From contig JAFRRJ010000038.1 in NCBI GenBank assembly GCA_017428155.1, forward strand, positions 1 through 64,000: a stretch of 64,000 nt of DNA, in the 5' to 3' direction. The stretch is from Clostridiales bacterium. GTDB lineage: Bacteria; Bacillota; Clostridia; Saccharofermentanales; Saccharofermentanaceae. A program made the position numbers and the translations under genes. Under the pieces are notes generated by a model. It was given only the letters and a program-made list of their open reading frames with translations, did not search any database and had not been told where the DNA came from. Positions 1 through 7,963 of the stretch are shown here, piece by piece. How positions within the stretch are numbered: position 1 is the first letter of the stretch; the number at the start of each line of letters is the position of its first letter.

Positions 1-40
1 AACCAAAAAGCAGACTCAATCTGTCTGTTTGCGCTGCCTG

Positions 41-90
41 AAAAACGAAAAGAGACTGAAGATTTTGCTTCTCCAGTCTCTTTTTGATTT
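41..90. terminator. Probable bidirectional terminator after nrdD
   Basis: An AGAGACTG (51-58) / CAGTCTCT (74-81) stem is flanked by T-rich sequence on both sides as read from either strand. On the minus strand it lies about 100 bp beyond the nrdD stop and probably ends the nrdG-nrdD transcript. It could also serve a plus-strand gene to the left of the window. Confidence 0.65.
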
Positions 91-183
91 GTTTTTGTGG
101 TCTCCGTGAGTCAACGTCAGCTTAACTTAATGACATTGCCCGTCAACACGGAGCGGCCCTTTTTCAATCTATAACACCAAGCC

Positions 184-2592
184 TTAAGACTTAATACCTT
201 TGCAATCGTTGACATACTGTCTGATGGGTCCGATGTCCGTATACTTCTTGACACCGTCTCCGTCAGGGATGACGAGAACAGGAACGTTAACTATCTCGAA
301 CTGCTTTGCGAGATCAGAGTCGTCATCAGCATAGATGAGCTCGTAATCAAAGCGCTGCTCATCGAACATTGCCTTGACTGCCTTGCACTTTGCACAGGTG
401 TGTGTAGTGAAGAGCATCGGCTTTGTTACCTGGCCGTCAGAAGGAAGATCTGCAAGTTCAGGAAGTTCCTTTTCTTCTGCCTTCGGAAGAGTAACTGTTG
501 CTGTTCTGGGTTTCATTGAAGAGTTGCAGACGTCGTATGTCTTTCTGTCCTTGAACTCCTGGAGCTTTCCGTCGTTCCAGTTCTTGACCGGACGGTAGTA
601 ACCTGTGATACGGCTGTATGTCTCTGTCGGGCCGCCGCATACAGGGCACGCCTTGACTTCGCCGGGGAGATATCCGTGAGCGGAGCAGATGGAGTATGTA
701 GGAGACATTGTATAGTAAGGCAGTCTGTAATTCTCGGCGATCTTTCTTACGAGAGATGCTGCAGCCTTCCAGTCAGGGAGACGCTCGCCTAAGAATGCGT
801 GGAATACCGTACCTGATGTGTAGAGAGTCTGGAGGTTGTCCTGAACATCAAGAGCATCGAAGATATCTGCTGTGTAGCCGACAGGAAGATGTGAGCTGTT
901 GGTGTAGTAGAATACGCCGGAAGCGTCATCTGCCGTGATGATGTCAGGGAACTTAGCCTTGTCATGCTTTGCAAGACGGTAAGCTGTAGACTCTGCAGGT
1001 GTAGCCTCAAGGTTATAGAGATCGCCGTACTTCTCCTGGTATTCGGAGAGCTTGTCTCTCATGTGGTTCAGAACGTCAGCTGCAAACTTCTGTGTCTCTT
1101 CGTGTGTAAGATCCTTTCTGAGCCACTTAGCGTTGAGACCTGCTTCGTTCATGCCGACCAGACCGATCGTGGAGAAGTGGTTATTGAATGTTCCGAGATA
1201 GTGTCTTGTGTAAGGATAGAGACCTTCCTCGAGAAGCTTTGTGATCGTGTTTCTCTTGATCTTGAGAGATCTTGCAGCAACATCCATGAGGTGGTCGAGT
1301 CTCTTATAGAAATCATCCTCGTCCATAGCAAGGTATGCGATACGGGGAATGTTGATCGTAACAACGCCGACAGAACCTGTGGACTCGCCTGAACCGAAGA
1401 AGCCGCCGGACTTTTTACGGAGTTCACGGAGATCGAGACGGAGTCTGCAGCACATTGAACGCACATCGGAAGGCTCCATGTCGGAGTTGATGTAGTTGGA
1501 GAAGTAAGGGATGCCGTATTTAGCAGCCATCTCGAAAAGAAGCTTGTTGTTCTCTGTCTCGGACCAGTCGAAGTCTCTTGTGATGGAATATGTAGGGATA
1601 GGATACTGGATGCCGCGGCCGTTAGCGTCACCTTCGATCATGATCTCGATAAAAGCCTTGTTGACCATGTCCATCTCAGCCTTACAATCCTTGTACTTGA
1701 AGTCGACTTCCTTGCCGCCTACGATACAGTTCTGCTCAGCGAGGTCGTTCGGTACAGTCCAGTCAAGCGTGATGTTCGTGAATGGGCTCTGTGTACCCCA
1801 TCTTGAAGGTGTGTTAACACCGTAGATGAAGGACTGGATGTCCTGCTTAACCTGCTTGTAGTTGAGGTTATCTATCTTAACAAAAGGTGCGAGGTATGTA
1901 TCAAAAGAGGAGAAAGCCTGAGCGCCTGCCCACTCGTTCTGCATGATGCCTAAGAAGTTGACCATCTGGTTGCAAAGTGTGGAGAGGTGCTTTGCAGGAG
2001 CAGATGTGATCTTGCCTGTGATTCCGCCAAGACCTTCCTGGATGAGCTGCTTTAATGACCAGCCTGCGCAGTAACCTGTGAGCATGGAAAGGTCGTGGAT
2101 GTGGATATCAGCATTTCTGTGAGCGTCTGCGATCTCTTTGTCGTAGATCTCAGACAGCCAGTAGTTAGCTGTGATGGCGCCGGAGTTGGAGAGGATCAGG
2201 CCGCCTACGGAATATGTAACTGTGGAATTTTCTTTAACACGCCAGTCCTCAACCTTTACGTAGCTGTCTACGAGGTTCTTATAGTTGAGGAGAGCGGAGT
2301 TCATGTTACGGATCTTCTCACGCTGAGCACGGTAAAGGATGTAAGCCTTTGCCACGTCATCGTAACCCATCTTCTGGAGCGTAACCTCGACGCTGTCCTG
2401 GATAGACTCGACGTCTACCTTGCCGTCGACTGCCTTCTTCTCGCAATCTGATACAGCGTTCAAAGCGAGCATATCGATTATCTGGCTGTTGAACTCTCTG
2501 TTCTGTGCTACGAAAGCCTTCTCAATGGCTCCTGAAATCTTGCTTAGATCAAATTCTACGACTTTGCCGTCTCTTTTTACGATTTGATACAT
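184..2592 (-). CDS. nrdD: Anaerobic ribonucleoside-triphosphate reductase with fused C-terminal glutaredoxin-like domain
   Basis: Class III ribonucleotide reductase, 802 aa, making deoxyribonucleotides from NTPs without oxygen by glycyl-radical chemistry. An ATP-cone fills roughly the first 90 residues. The RITGYY motif near the end of the reductase core carries the presumed radical glycine G664. Just before it is a Zn-site region, CSAHG...CPVCG; its first half reads C-x-x-H rather than a second C-x-x-C. From about residue 725 an extra thioredoxin/glutaredoxin-like module follows, with CAKC at C733/C736 and a V-P-V turn (NVPVLVI). The added domain is unusual and could supply electrons in cis. 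The start has a GAGAGG ribosome site. It lies 10 bp after nrdG in the same operon, so the activase is translated first. Confidence 0.95.
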   Translation of the reverse strand: MYQIVKRDGKVVEFDLSKISGAIEKAFVAQNREFNSQIIDMLALNAVSDCEKKAVDGKVDVESIQDSVEVTLQKMGYDDVAKAYILYRAQREKIRNMNSALLNYKNLVDSYVKVEDWRVKENSTVTYSVGGLILSNSGAITANYWLSEIYDKEIADAHRNADIHIHDLSMLTGYCAGWSLKQLIQEGLGGITGKITSAPAKHLSTLCNQMVNFLGIMQNEWAGAQAFSSFDTYLAPFVKIDNLNYKQVKQDIQSFIYGVNTPSRWGTQSPFTNITLDWTVPNDLAEQNCIVGGKEVDFKYKDCKAEMDMVNKAFIEIMIEGDANGRGIQYPIPTYSITRDFDWSETENNKLLFEMAAKYGIPYFSNYINSDMEPSDVRSMCCRLRLDLRELRKKSGGFFGSGESTGSVGVVTINIPRIAYLAMDEDDFYKRLDHLMDVAARSLKIKRNTITKLLEEGLYPYTRHYLGTFNNHFSTIGLVGMNEAGLNAKWLRKDLTHEETQKFAADVLNHMRDKLSEYQEKYGDLYNLEATPAESTAYRLAKHDKAKFPDIITADDASGVFYYTNSSHLPVGYTADIFDALDVQDNLQTLYTSGTVFHAFLGERLPDWKAAASLVRKIAENYRLPYYTMSPTYSICSAHGYLPGEVKACPVCGGPTETYSRITGYYRPVKNWNDGKLQEFKDRKTYDVCNSSMKPRTATVTLPKAEEKELPELADLPSDGQVTKPMLFTTHTCAKCKAVKAMFDEQRFDYELIYADDDSDLAKQFEIVNVPVLVIPDGDGVKKYTDIGPIRQYVNDCKGIKS

Positions 2593-2602
2593 GTTCCTCT
2601 CC

Positions 2603-3301
2603 TTAAGCTTCTCCGCGGATCTTTGACTGCGGTATTATTTTTTTCGCGTTTTCCAATGCTTTTTCCAATTCTTCGTGAGGCATCTCGGAAAGCCCTTCGC
2701 CATTCAGGAGATTTCCCGAATCCACAAAGCTCTGGAGGAAGTAATTCTCTGACCCTTCCACCTGCTTTGCGATCTTCCCGAAATCCTCCGCCTTGTGCAG
2801 CGGCGACACGACGGTCGTCCTGAACTCATGTGCGACTCCGCTGTCCTGAAGCACCTTGATACTCCTCTTTATAAGGGAAGTGTCAAAGCCCTCAATGCCG
2901 ACTGTCCCCGCATACTTTTCAAAGGTGTTCTTGATGTCTATCGCCACATAATCGACGTTGCCTTCGGCGAGGATCTTCTCGAGCCTGTCAGGAAACGTGC
3001 CGTTGGTGTCAAGCTTTACCTTGAAACCCATCGACTTGATCTTTGCGATAAACTCACCAATGTCAGAATGCAGAAGCGGTTCGCCGCCCGTGATGGCTAC
3101 CCCGTCCAGGAGTCCCTTGCGTTTTCCGAGGAACGCGAAAAATTCGTCTTCGCTGATCCTCATGTCTTCCGGGGGATTGAACACCAGGTCCGGGTTGTGG
3201 CAGAAGGGGCATCTTAAGTTGCATCCGACGGTAAATACCGTACAGGCAACACATCCGGGGAAGTCCAAAAGAGTTAACTTCTGAAGTCCGCCGATGATCA
3301 T
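2603..3301 (-). CDS. nrdG: Anaerobic ribonucleotide reductase activating protein (radical SAM)
   Basis: Radical SAM activase, 232 aa, that uses a [4Fe-4S] cluster and SAM to generate the glycyl radical on NrdD. The cluster cysteines are C27, C31 and C34 in GCNLRCPFCHNP, followed by a GGEP motif (ITGGEPLL) typical of SAM binding. I chose ATG 3301, giving MIIGGLQKLTLLDFPG, because this matches the usual N-terminus of the family (the LxDFPG element). An upstream in-frame extension to 3352 would add an atypical leader. It is the first gene of the operon, followed after 10 bp by nrdD, and is preceded by a promoter with two NrdR boxes. Confidence 0.93.
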   Translation of the reverse strand: MIIGGLQKLTLLDFPGCVACTVFTVGCNLRCPFCHNPDLVFNPPEDMRISEDEFFAFLGKRKGLLDGVAITGGEPLLHSDIGEFIAKIKSMGFKVKLDTNGTFPDRLEKILAEGNVDYVAIDIKNTFEKYAGTVGIEGFDTSLIKRSIKVLQDSGVAHEFRTTVVSPLHKAEDFGKIAKQVEGSENYFLQSFVDSGNLLNGEGLSEMPHEELEKALENAKKIIPQSKIRGEA

Positions 3302-3371
3302 ACCCCAATACCTCGCTTCTAGATTGAAAATAGGTGCGAATGCGCCCCGCATTTGTTCGGAACGCTCTTAA

Positions 3372-3423
3372 AGATTACCTATATGTTGTGGTTGTGTCAA
3401 CAGCAAAACCCAATATATTGTGC
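3372..3423 (-). promoter_or_regulatory. nrdG-nrdD promoter with two NrdR boxes
   Basis: On the minus strand there is a TTGACA -35 (plus 3395-3400), a 17-bp spacer and a TAATCT -10 (plus 3372-3377). Two 16-bp sequences match the NrdR box pattern ACACWATATATWGTGT. Box 2 at 3408-3423 (ACCCAATATATTGTGC) matches 14 of 16 positions. Box 1 at 3376-3391 (TACCTATATGTTGTGG) matches 11 of 16. Their starts are 32 bp apart, three helical turns, which is the spacing known for NrdR pairs. Box 1 overlaps the end of the -10 and box 2 lies upstream of the -35, an arrangement that fits repression by NrdR-dATP/ATP. Confidence 0.82.
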
Positions 3424-3554
3424 TTGTAACATGAATGTAATAAAACGCGCAAAAACTTGACAAACAATAGGGTTTCAAGACTTTTTTATAAATTTTCAAA
3501 CTTTTTTGGAATGCAAAATGTAATATTTCTTTTCGAATTTTCGCCCGGATCAGG

Positions 3555-4247
3555 TCAGTCCTTCTTCTTCACGATCCGGTTGAACTGGGGTCTGACTTCG
3601 ACCTCTGTCACAGCCGCGCCCTCGCGCATATTGATGACCGACTTAACGCACTCAGCCGTATCTTCGGGAAGCAGGTAGCAGCCGTCTTCCTCCGAAGGCG
3701 TAAAGTCTGCATTCCTGTACAGCTTGGTTCCCAGCGTAAGATCCGGGCAGACCGTAACGACTCTGATACCCGTTTTGCGGACTTCCTCGTAAAGACTTCT
3801 GCCATAGCTTCTAAGTCCCGCCTTGAGGGCGCCGTATGCCGCGCCGTGGGTATTGATCCTTGTTGAGGTGACTGATGCGATATTTATGACCATGCCCTTT
3901 GTGTCTTTGAGCCTGGGAAGCAATGCGGATGTAATGATCATGGGAGCTTCAAGATCTACCCTGCACATCTCCTTGATCTGGTCTGCCGTGTTGAACTCGG
4001 CAAGACCGTAGTACGCCGAGCCTGCCGCATTGACCAGGAGGTCGACCTTCTTTATTTCAGATACCTTTTTTAAAAGAATATCTGTATCTCTTATATCTAA
4101 CGATATTCTCTTCTCAAAAAAGTCCGCGTCCTCAGGGAATATCCTTCCTATACCGTAGACCTTATAGCCTTCCCGGGAGAGCATCTTTGCAATTGCATAT
4201 CCTATTCCGGAAGACGCTCCGGTGACGATCGCTGTCTTTAATTCCAT
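3555..4247 (-). CDS. Short-chain dehydrogenase/reductase (SDR)
   Basis: Classical SDR oxidoreductase of 230 aa. The dinucleotide-binding TGASSGIG is at residues 9-16, NAAG at 73-76, and the catalytic Ser125 with Tyr138-x3-Lys142 (YGALK) are all present. Substrate cannot be told from sequence. I start it at ATG 4247, the usual distance before the Rossmann motif. This overlaps the last 10 bp of the upstream SPL-like gene, so the two are probably translationally coupled. It is the third gene of the nucleosidase-SPL-SDR operon. Confidence 0.88.
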   Translation of the reverse strand: MELKTAIVTGASSGIGYAIAKMLSREGYKVYGIGRIFPEDADFFEKRISLDIRDTDILLKKVSEIKKVDLLVNAAGSAYYGLAEFNTADQIKEMCRVDLEAPMIITSALLPRLKDTKGMVINIASVTSTRINTHGAAYGALKAGLRSYGRSLYEEVRKTGIRVVTVCPDLTLGTKLYRNADFTPSEEDGCYLLPEDTAECVKSVINMREGAAVTEVEVRPQFNRIVKKKD

Positions 4248-5212
4248 GTGAAGATCTTCTCCCTTCCGATATGTTTTTCGAGCAGGCCGCAAACGTATTC
4301 CTGCATCGCCTTATCTGTCTCAGGTTCGTACTGCGCCACTCCGTCCTTTATGACATAAGGATACCACGCAGTCGCTGAACCCGGATATGCCCTGCGCATC
4401 CTGTTCAGATAATCCGAAGAAATCCTGAACGTGCCGACGCTGACATCAGTGAGTCTGCCTAAGTCGATCTGTCCGGCGCATGCTTCAACGAGTTCCTTAT
4501 AAGCTTCTTTCCATTCCGGGATCTTAATTATGGGGTCGAAGCAAAGGCGCACCTTCGCGCCCGATTCTATCGCTTTTGCCGCCGCGCCGATACGCGCGCC
4601 AAGGGGCGCGGTGTTCTTTTCGAATCGCCCAATGACATCAGAAGGCGATAAGGTAAATGCATAGATGATGTTCGATATATTGTCTGTCACCTGTACGGCG
4701 GCTTTAGTCCTGAGTTCGACAAGAAGATCTTCTTCAGAGAGTGCCATTTCTTTCCAGAAATCAGCATGACCGGTAAGCTGATTCATCGCAAGAAGGTCAG
4801 TGTCATAGGAAGCGCAGACATACATCGGTCCTTCTTTGAGCTTCTCTTCGACGTCTCTCCTGTAGTCTTCGAGATTAACGAAGACGACCATGTTGGAAGA
4901 CGGATACATGCCCTTGAGATAGCAGTATTCGCAGTCGAAGGGGCAATTCATCATGGAGCTCGCGTAATAGAAATTCTTCTGCCCCATGGACTGGCACACC
5001 GGCGCGCCCTTGAAGATCCTGCTGCCGTCCCTCACGGCGATGATCAGCGCCTGGTGCTCTTTCTGCAAAGGCGCATTCTGCCTCTTCCTGTCGAAAACAT
5101 CCTTATAATGCCTGATCTTAATAACATGCGAATCAGGAAGCTTTGCAAGGATCTCCTCCGTCAGCGGGTACCCCAATGCTCTTTCCTCAACGTAGATATG
5201 AGTAAATCTCAT
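4238..5212 (-). CDS. SPL-family (spore photoproduct lyase-like) radical SAM protein
   Basis: Protein of 324 aa resembling SplB, which repairs the thymine spore photoproduct by radical SAM chemistry. The cluster-binding cysteines are C90, C94 and C97 in NCPFDCEYCYLKG. The CYL following the third cysteine is characteristic of the SPL family. The protein overlaps the upstream nucleosidase-like gene by 26 bp and the downstream SDR by 10 bp. Genuine SplB acts in spores, but many SPL-family members in Clostridia sit beside nucleosidase-like genes, so a different base or nucleoside repair/salvage role is possible. The conserved fourth cysteine of true SplB cannot be confirmed by eye. Confidence 0.85.
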   Translation of the reverse strand: MRFTHIYVEERALGYPLTEEILAKLPDSHVIKIRHYKDVFDRKRQNAPLQKEHQALIIAVRDGSRIFKGAPVCQSMGQKNFYYASSMMNCPFDCEYCYLKGMYPSSNMVVFVNLEDYRRDVEEKLKEGPMYVCASYDTDLLAMNQLTGHADFWKEMALSEEDLLVELRTKAAVQVTDNISNIIYAFTLSPSDVIGRFEKNTAPLGARIGAAAKAIESGAKVRLCFDPIIKIPEWKEAYKELVEACAGQIDLGRLTDVSVGTFRISSDYLNRMRRAYPGSATAWYPYVIKDGVAQYEPETDKAMQEYVCGLLEKHIGREKIFTWN

Positions 5213-5915
5213 CTAGCACCTCCCTTCCGGCTTTCTTGTCCTTAACAGGGATCCGCTCCTGTCCGCGCATCTTATCTATCAGCGCGACGAGCTCATCTTC
5301 CCTTCCCGCCGCGGCACAATAATGCTCCAGGTCCTTGAGTTCGCTTCGCATATACTGCGTAAGCCGAAGCTCTTCGAAAATGCTTTCCGGCAGGAATTCA
5401 TATCCGGGAGCAGCAACGCCTCCGATCATGAGTTCTGCGATCTTCTTAATCTCATCGATATGCGCTCTGATAAGCTGAGTCACTTCATTCTTAGAAGGGA
5501 ACTTATCGCCGCTGTCCGAGACGACCTTATATATCGCGAGATTTGACGGCGGGACCACCTTAAGGACTGCGTCGCAAATGAGCGAGGATTCCATATCGTA
5601 GAGCATGTTATCCCCGACTTCTGTCACAACCTTATCGGAAGTCGTGATGCTCATTTCTTCCGCGCCGGACTCGAAAAGTATATCCGGATAAAACCTTCTG
5701 CCGGTAACATCAGATATGACCTGATTGATGAGATACCCCTTGCCGGGTTCTTTCCCCGCGCAGATGCCGACGTTGAGGACGTGGTCATTTGGGGTTAAGT
5801 CTATTCTCGAGATCGTGCTTATCGCACATCCGCCGACGCCCGTGACGACTACCTCGCCGGGAAGTCCGGCGAGTGCAGATGCTTCGCATTTCAGAGCTGT
5901 GAGTATATAAAGCAA
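5187..5915 (-). CDS. Nucleoside phosphorylase / MTA-SAH nucleosidase-like protein
   Basis: Protein of 242 aa with the PNP/UDP phosphorylase fold: an early conserved turn (VVTGVGGCA), a strand followed by a glycine-rich loop (VLNVGICAGK), and the sugar-binding DMES at 107-110 in place of the usual DMEG/A. These point to cleavage of an N-glycosidic bond in a nucleoside. The start codon is TTG (5913-5915), with a GGGG ribosome site about 9 nt upstream. It is the first gene of a three-gene operon overlapping the SPL-like gene. Clustering with a radical SAM DNA-repair relative suggests that damaged nucleosides could be the substrate; that is inference. Confidence 0.75.
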   Translation of the reverse strand: MLYILTALKCEASALAGLPGEVVVTGVGGCAISTISRIDLTPNDHVLNVGICAGKEPGKGYLINQVISDVTGRRFYPDILFESGAEEMSITTSDKVVTEVGDNMLYDMESSLICDAVLKVVPPSNLAIYKVVSDSGDKFPSKNEVTQLIRAHIDEIKKIAELMIGGVAAPGYEFLPESIFEELRLTQYMRSELKDLEHYCAAAGREDELVALIDKMRGQERIPVKDKKAGREVLDEIYSYLR

Positions 5916-5994
5916 GTGCTAAACCCCGTTTGTTTTTGATAATTATATTATAAAGTGTTAATATTAGGCGTCTTAAAGACAACGGAGGTTTAAT

Positions 5995-6984
5995 ATGGAC
6001 AGATTACTTACGGGTCTTCAGCCCAGCGGTTCACTTACGATCGGAAATTATGCGGGCGGCATCTCGCAGGTCGTAAACTATCAGAAAGACTATGAGACAT
6101 TGCTCTTCGTCCCTGATATGCATGCAATCACAGTACCCCAGGATCCTGAGGCTCTGCACAGGAACATCATCAACGCCATCGCAATGTATATCGCTTGCGG
6201 CGTCGATCCCAACCTTCCGAACATGCACATCTACATTCAGTCGGAGAATCTCTATCACGCAAATCTGTCCTGGATCTTCGAATGCCACACACCTCACGGT
6301 GATCTCACCAGAATGCACCAGTTCAAGGCTAAGTCAGCTCTTCACGAGGCTTTCACAGAAGGTCTCGTAACATATCCTGACCTCATGGCAGCAGACATCC
6401 TGCTCTACGATCCCAAGTACGTTCCTACAGGAATCGACCAGAAGCAGCACGTCGAGCTCGCAAGAAACCTCGCTATCAGGTTCAACAACCGTTACGGCGA
6501 ACTCTTCAGGATCCCTGAGCCCCTTATTCCTACGATCGGCGCCAAGATCCGTGACCTTCAGACACCTACTCAGAAGATGAGCAAGTCGACGGATAACCCG
6601 AAGGCATCAGTCTTCCTCTCCGATCCCGAGAAAACGATTCGCAAAAAAATCATGAGCGCAGTTACTGACTCAGACGGCATCATCAAGTTCGATGAGGACG
6701 AGAAGCCCGGCGTATCTAACCTCCTGACAATCTATTCTGTATTCACAGGCTGCAAGATCGAAGATGCGGTCGCCAAGTTCGAAGGCGGCGGCTACGGCGA
6801 CCTCAAGAAAGCCGTTGCAGATGCAGTAGTCGAGAAGGTCGTTCCTTTCCAGGACAAGTACAACGAAGTAATGAGCAGCGGCATCATCAATGACATCCTT
6901 GACGCAGGCCGCGATTACACAAACGAGATCGCAAAAGAGAAGTACGAGCTCGTAAGAAAGGCAGTCGGCTTCGGCAGAGTCTGA
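5995..6984 (+). CDS. trpS: Tryptophan--tRNA ligase
   Basis: Class I aminoacyl-tRNA synthetase of 329 aa charging tRNA-Trp. The HIGH signature appears as TIGN at 15-18 and KMSKS is exact at 194-198. Length is normal for bacterial TrpRS. A GGAGG ribosome site precedes ATG 5995. It is divergent from the nucleosidase operon across 79 bp, and I see no T-box in that short leader. A UUCG-loop terminator follows. Confidence 0.97.
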   Translation: MDRLLTGLQPSGSLTIGNYAGGISQVVNYQKDYETLLFVPDMHAITVPQDPEALHRNIINAIAMYIACGVDPNLPNMHIYIQSENLYHANLSWIFECHTPHGDLTRMHQFKAKSALHEAFTEGLVTYPDLMAADILLYDPKYVPTGIDQKQHVELARNLAIRFNNRYGELFRIPEPLIPTIGAKIRDLQTPTQKMSKSTDNPKASVFLSDPEKTIRKKIMSAVTDSDGIIKFDEDEKPGVSNLLTIYSVFTGCKIEDAVAKFEGGGYGDLKKAVADAVVEKVVPFQDKYNEVMSSGIINDILDAGRDYTNEIAKEKYELVRKAVGFGRV

Positions 6985-7002
6985 TAATCTATTGAATTTA
7001 TG

Positions 7003-7032
7003 TAAGGACCACCTTCGGGTGGTTCTTTTTTT
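7003..7032 (+). terminator. trpS terminator
   Basis: A GGACCACC-TTCG-GGTGGTTC hairpin with a stable UUCG tetraloop is followed by a run of seven or more Ts, about 20 bp after the trpS stop. Confidence 0.9.
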
Positions 7033-7050
7033 GCGTTTTTTCTTTTCGGG

Positions 7051-7250
7051 CGCGCGAACGAGATCTCAAACCAACCCAAGCGCCTATTTAAATCACAATC
7101 AAATGCCCCAACACCCCAAATCCGTAAAAATCCCAATTTGGGATGCATTTTCTCCATTAAAAACACCCCACTTCAATAAAACGCATTTGGGATACAATCT
7201 GAGGCAAAAATGCACCCCAAACCCTTTTAAATTTACAATTTGGGATGCAA
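7051..7250. repeat. Dispersed dyad repeat, family C (copy 1)
   Basis: This convergent intergenic stretch holds imperfect copies of a dyad with arms ACCCCAAAT and ATTTGGGAT. The clearest is 7113-7144 (9-bp arm, 14-bp centre, 9-bp arm). Further ATTTGGGAT arms sit at 7185-7193 and 7238-7246, each with a degenerate partner. The left 70 bp (7051-7120) are about 86% identical, in inverted orientation, to 51511-51580, which also borders a family C array. No coding signal is apparent. Confidence 0.8.
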
Positions 7251-7276
7251 TCGCCCCCCAAAAAATGCACCCCAGC

Positions 7277-7963
7277 CTATCTGCTGTTCTTCCACATATA
7301 CCCGAGCTTTATCACGGTCTCAATGTGATAACTTGCTTCGCCAAGAGAGGCGCGGAGCTTCTTGATATACGTATCAACGGCTCTGTCGTATCCTTCATAG
7401 TCCCTGCCCCAGACGGCGTCGAGGATCTGGTTGCGTGTTAAGGCCTGATCGCGGTTCTCCACAAAATATAACAGCAGTTCATATTCTCTCGGTGTAAGCT
7501 CGATCCGTCTGCCGTTGACGCTCACCTGTCTTCTTGCAGGTTCTATCGTGATCTCGTCAAGATCTATTCGGCCGTCCTTTACAAGCAGTCCTCTGTAGCG
7601 TTTTATCAGAGCGTTGACCTTCATCAGCAAAAGCCTGGTCGAGTATGGTTTGGTCAGGTATTCGTCTGCGCCAATCTCATAGCCTTCGATTATGTCATTC
7701 TCCTGACCTAATGCCGTAAGGAAAATGACCGGCACGTCGTAGCGTGACCTTATGAATCTGCATACTTCCTTGCCGTCCCTGCCGGGCATCATGATGTCGA
7801 GGATGACCGCATCGTAGCGGTTGTTCATGACAAGGCGGCAGGCTTCATCGCCGTCGCCGGCCTGATCGACCTCAAAGCCGTTTTTTGTAAAATATGCGGA
7901 AGTGATCGTCCTTAAAGAAATATCGTCTTCTGCAATAAGAATCTTGATATTACCTTCTGTCAT
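7277..7963 (-). CDS. OmpR/PhoB-family response regulator
   Basis: Protein of 228 aa with a receiver domain (acidic pocket D13/D14, phospho-acceptor D56 in VILDIMMP, conserved Lys in LTKPY) and a C-terminal winged helix (TPREYELL...VDTYIKKLR). It acts as a DNA-binding transcription regulator. It is the second gene of a two-component operon; its ATG overlaps the end of the kinase gene by 4 bp. No obvious target operon such as an ABC exporter lies next to it, so the regulon is unknown. Confidence 0.93.
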   Translation of the reverse strand: MTEGNIKILIAEDDISLRTITSAYFTKNGFEVDQAGDGDEACRLVMNNRYDAVILDIMMPGRDGKEVCRFIRSRYDVPVIFLTALGQENDIIEGYEIGADEYLTKPYSTRLLLMKVNALIKRYRGLLVKDGRIDLDEITIEPARRQVSVNGRRIELTPREYELLLYFVENRDQALTRNQILDAVWGRDYEGYDRAVDTYIKKLRASLGEASYHIETVIKLGYMWKNSR

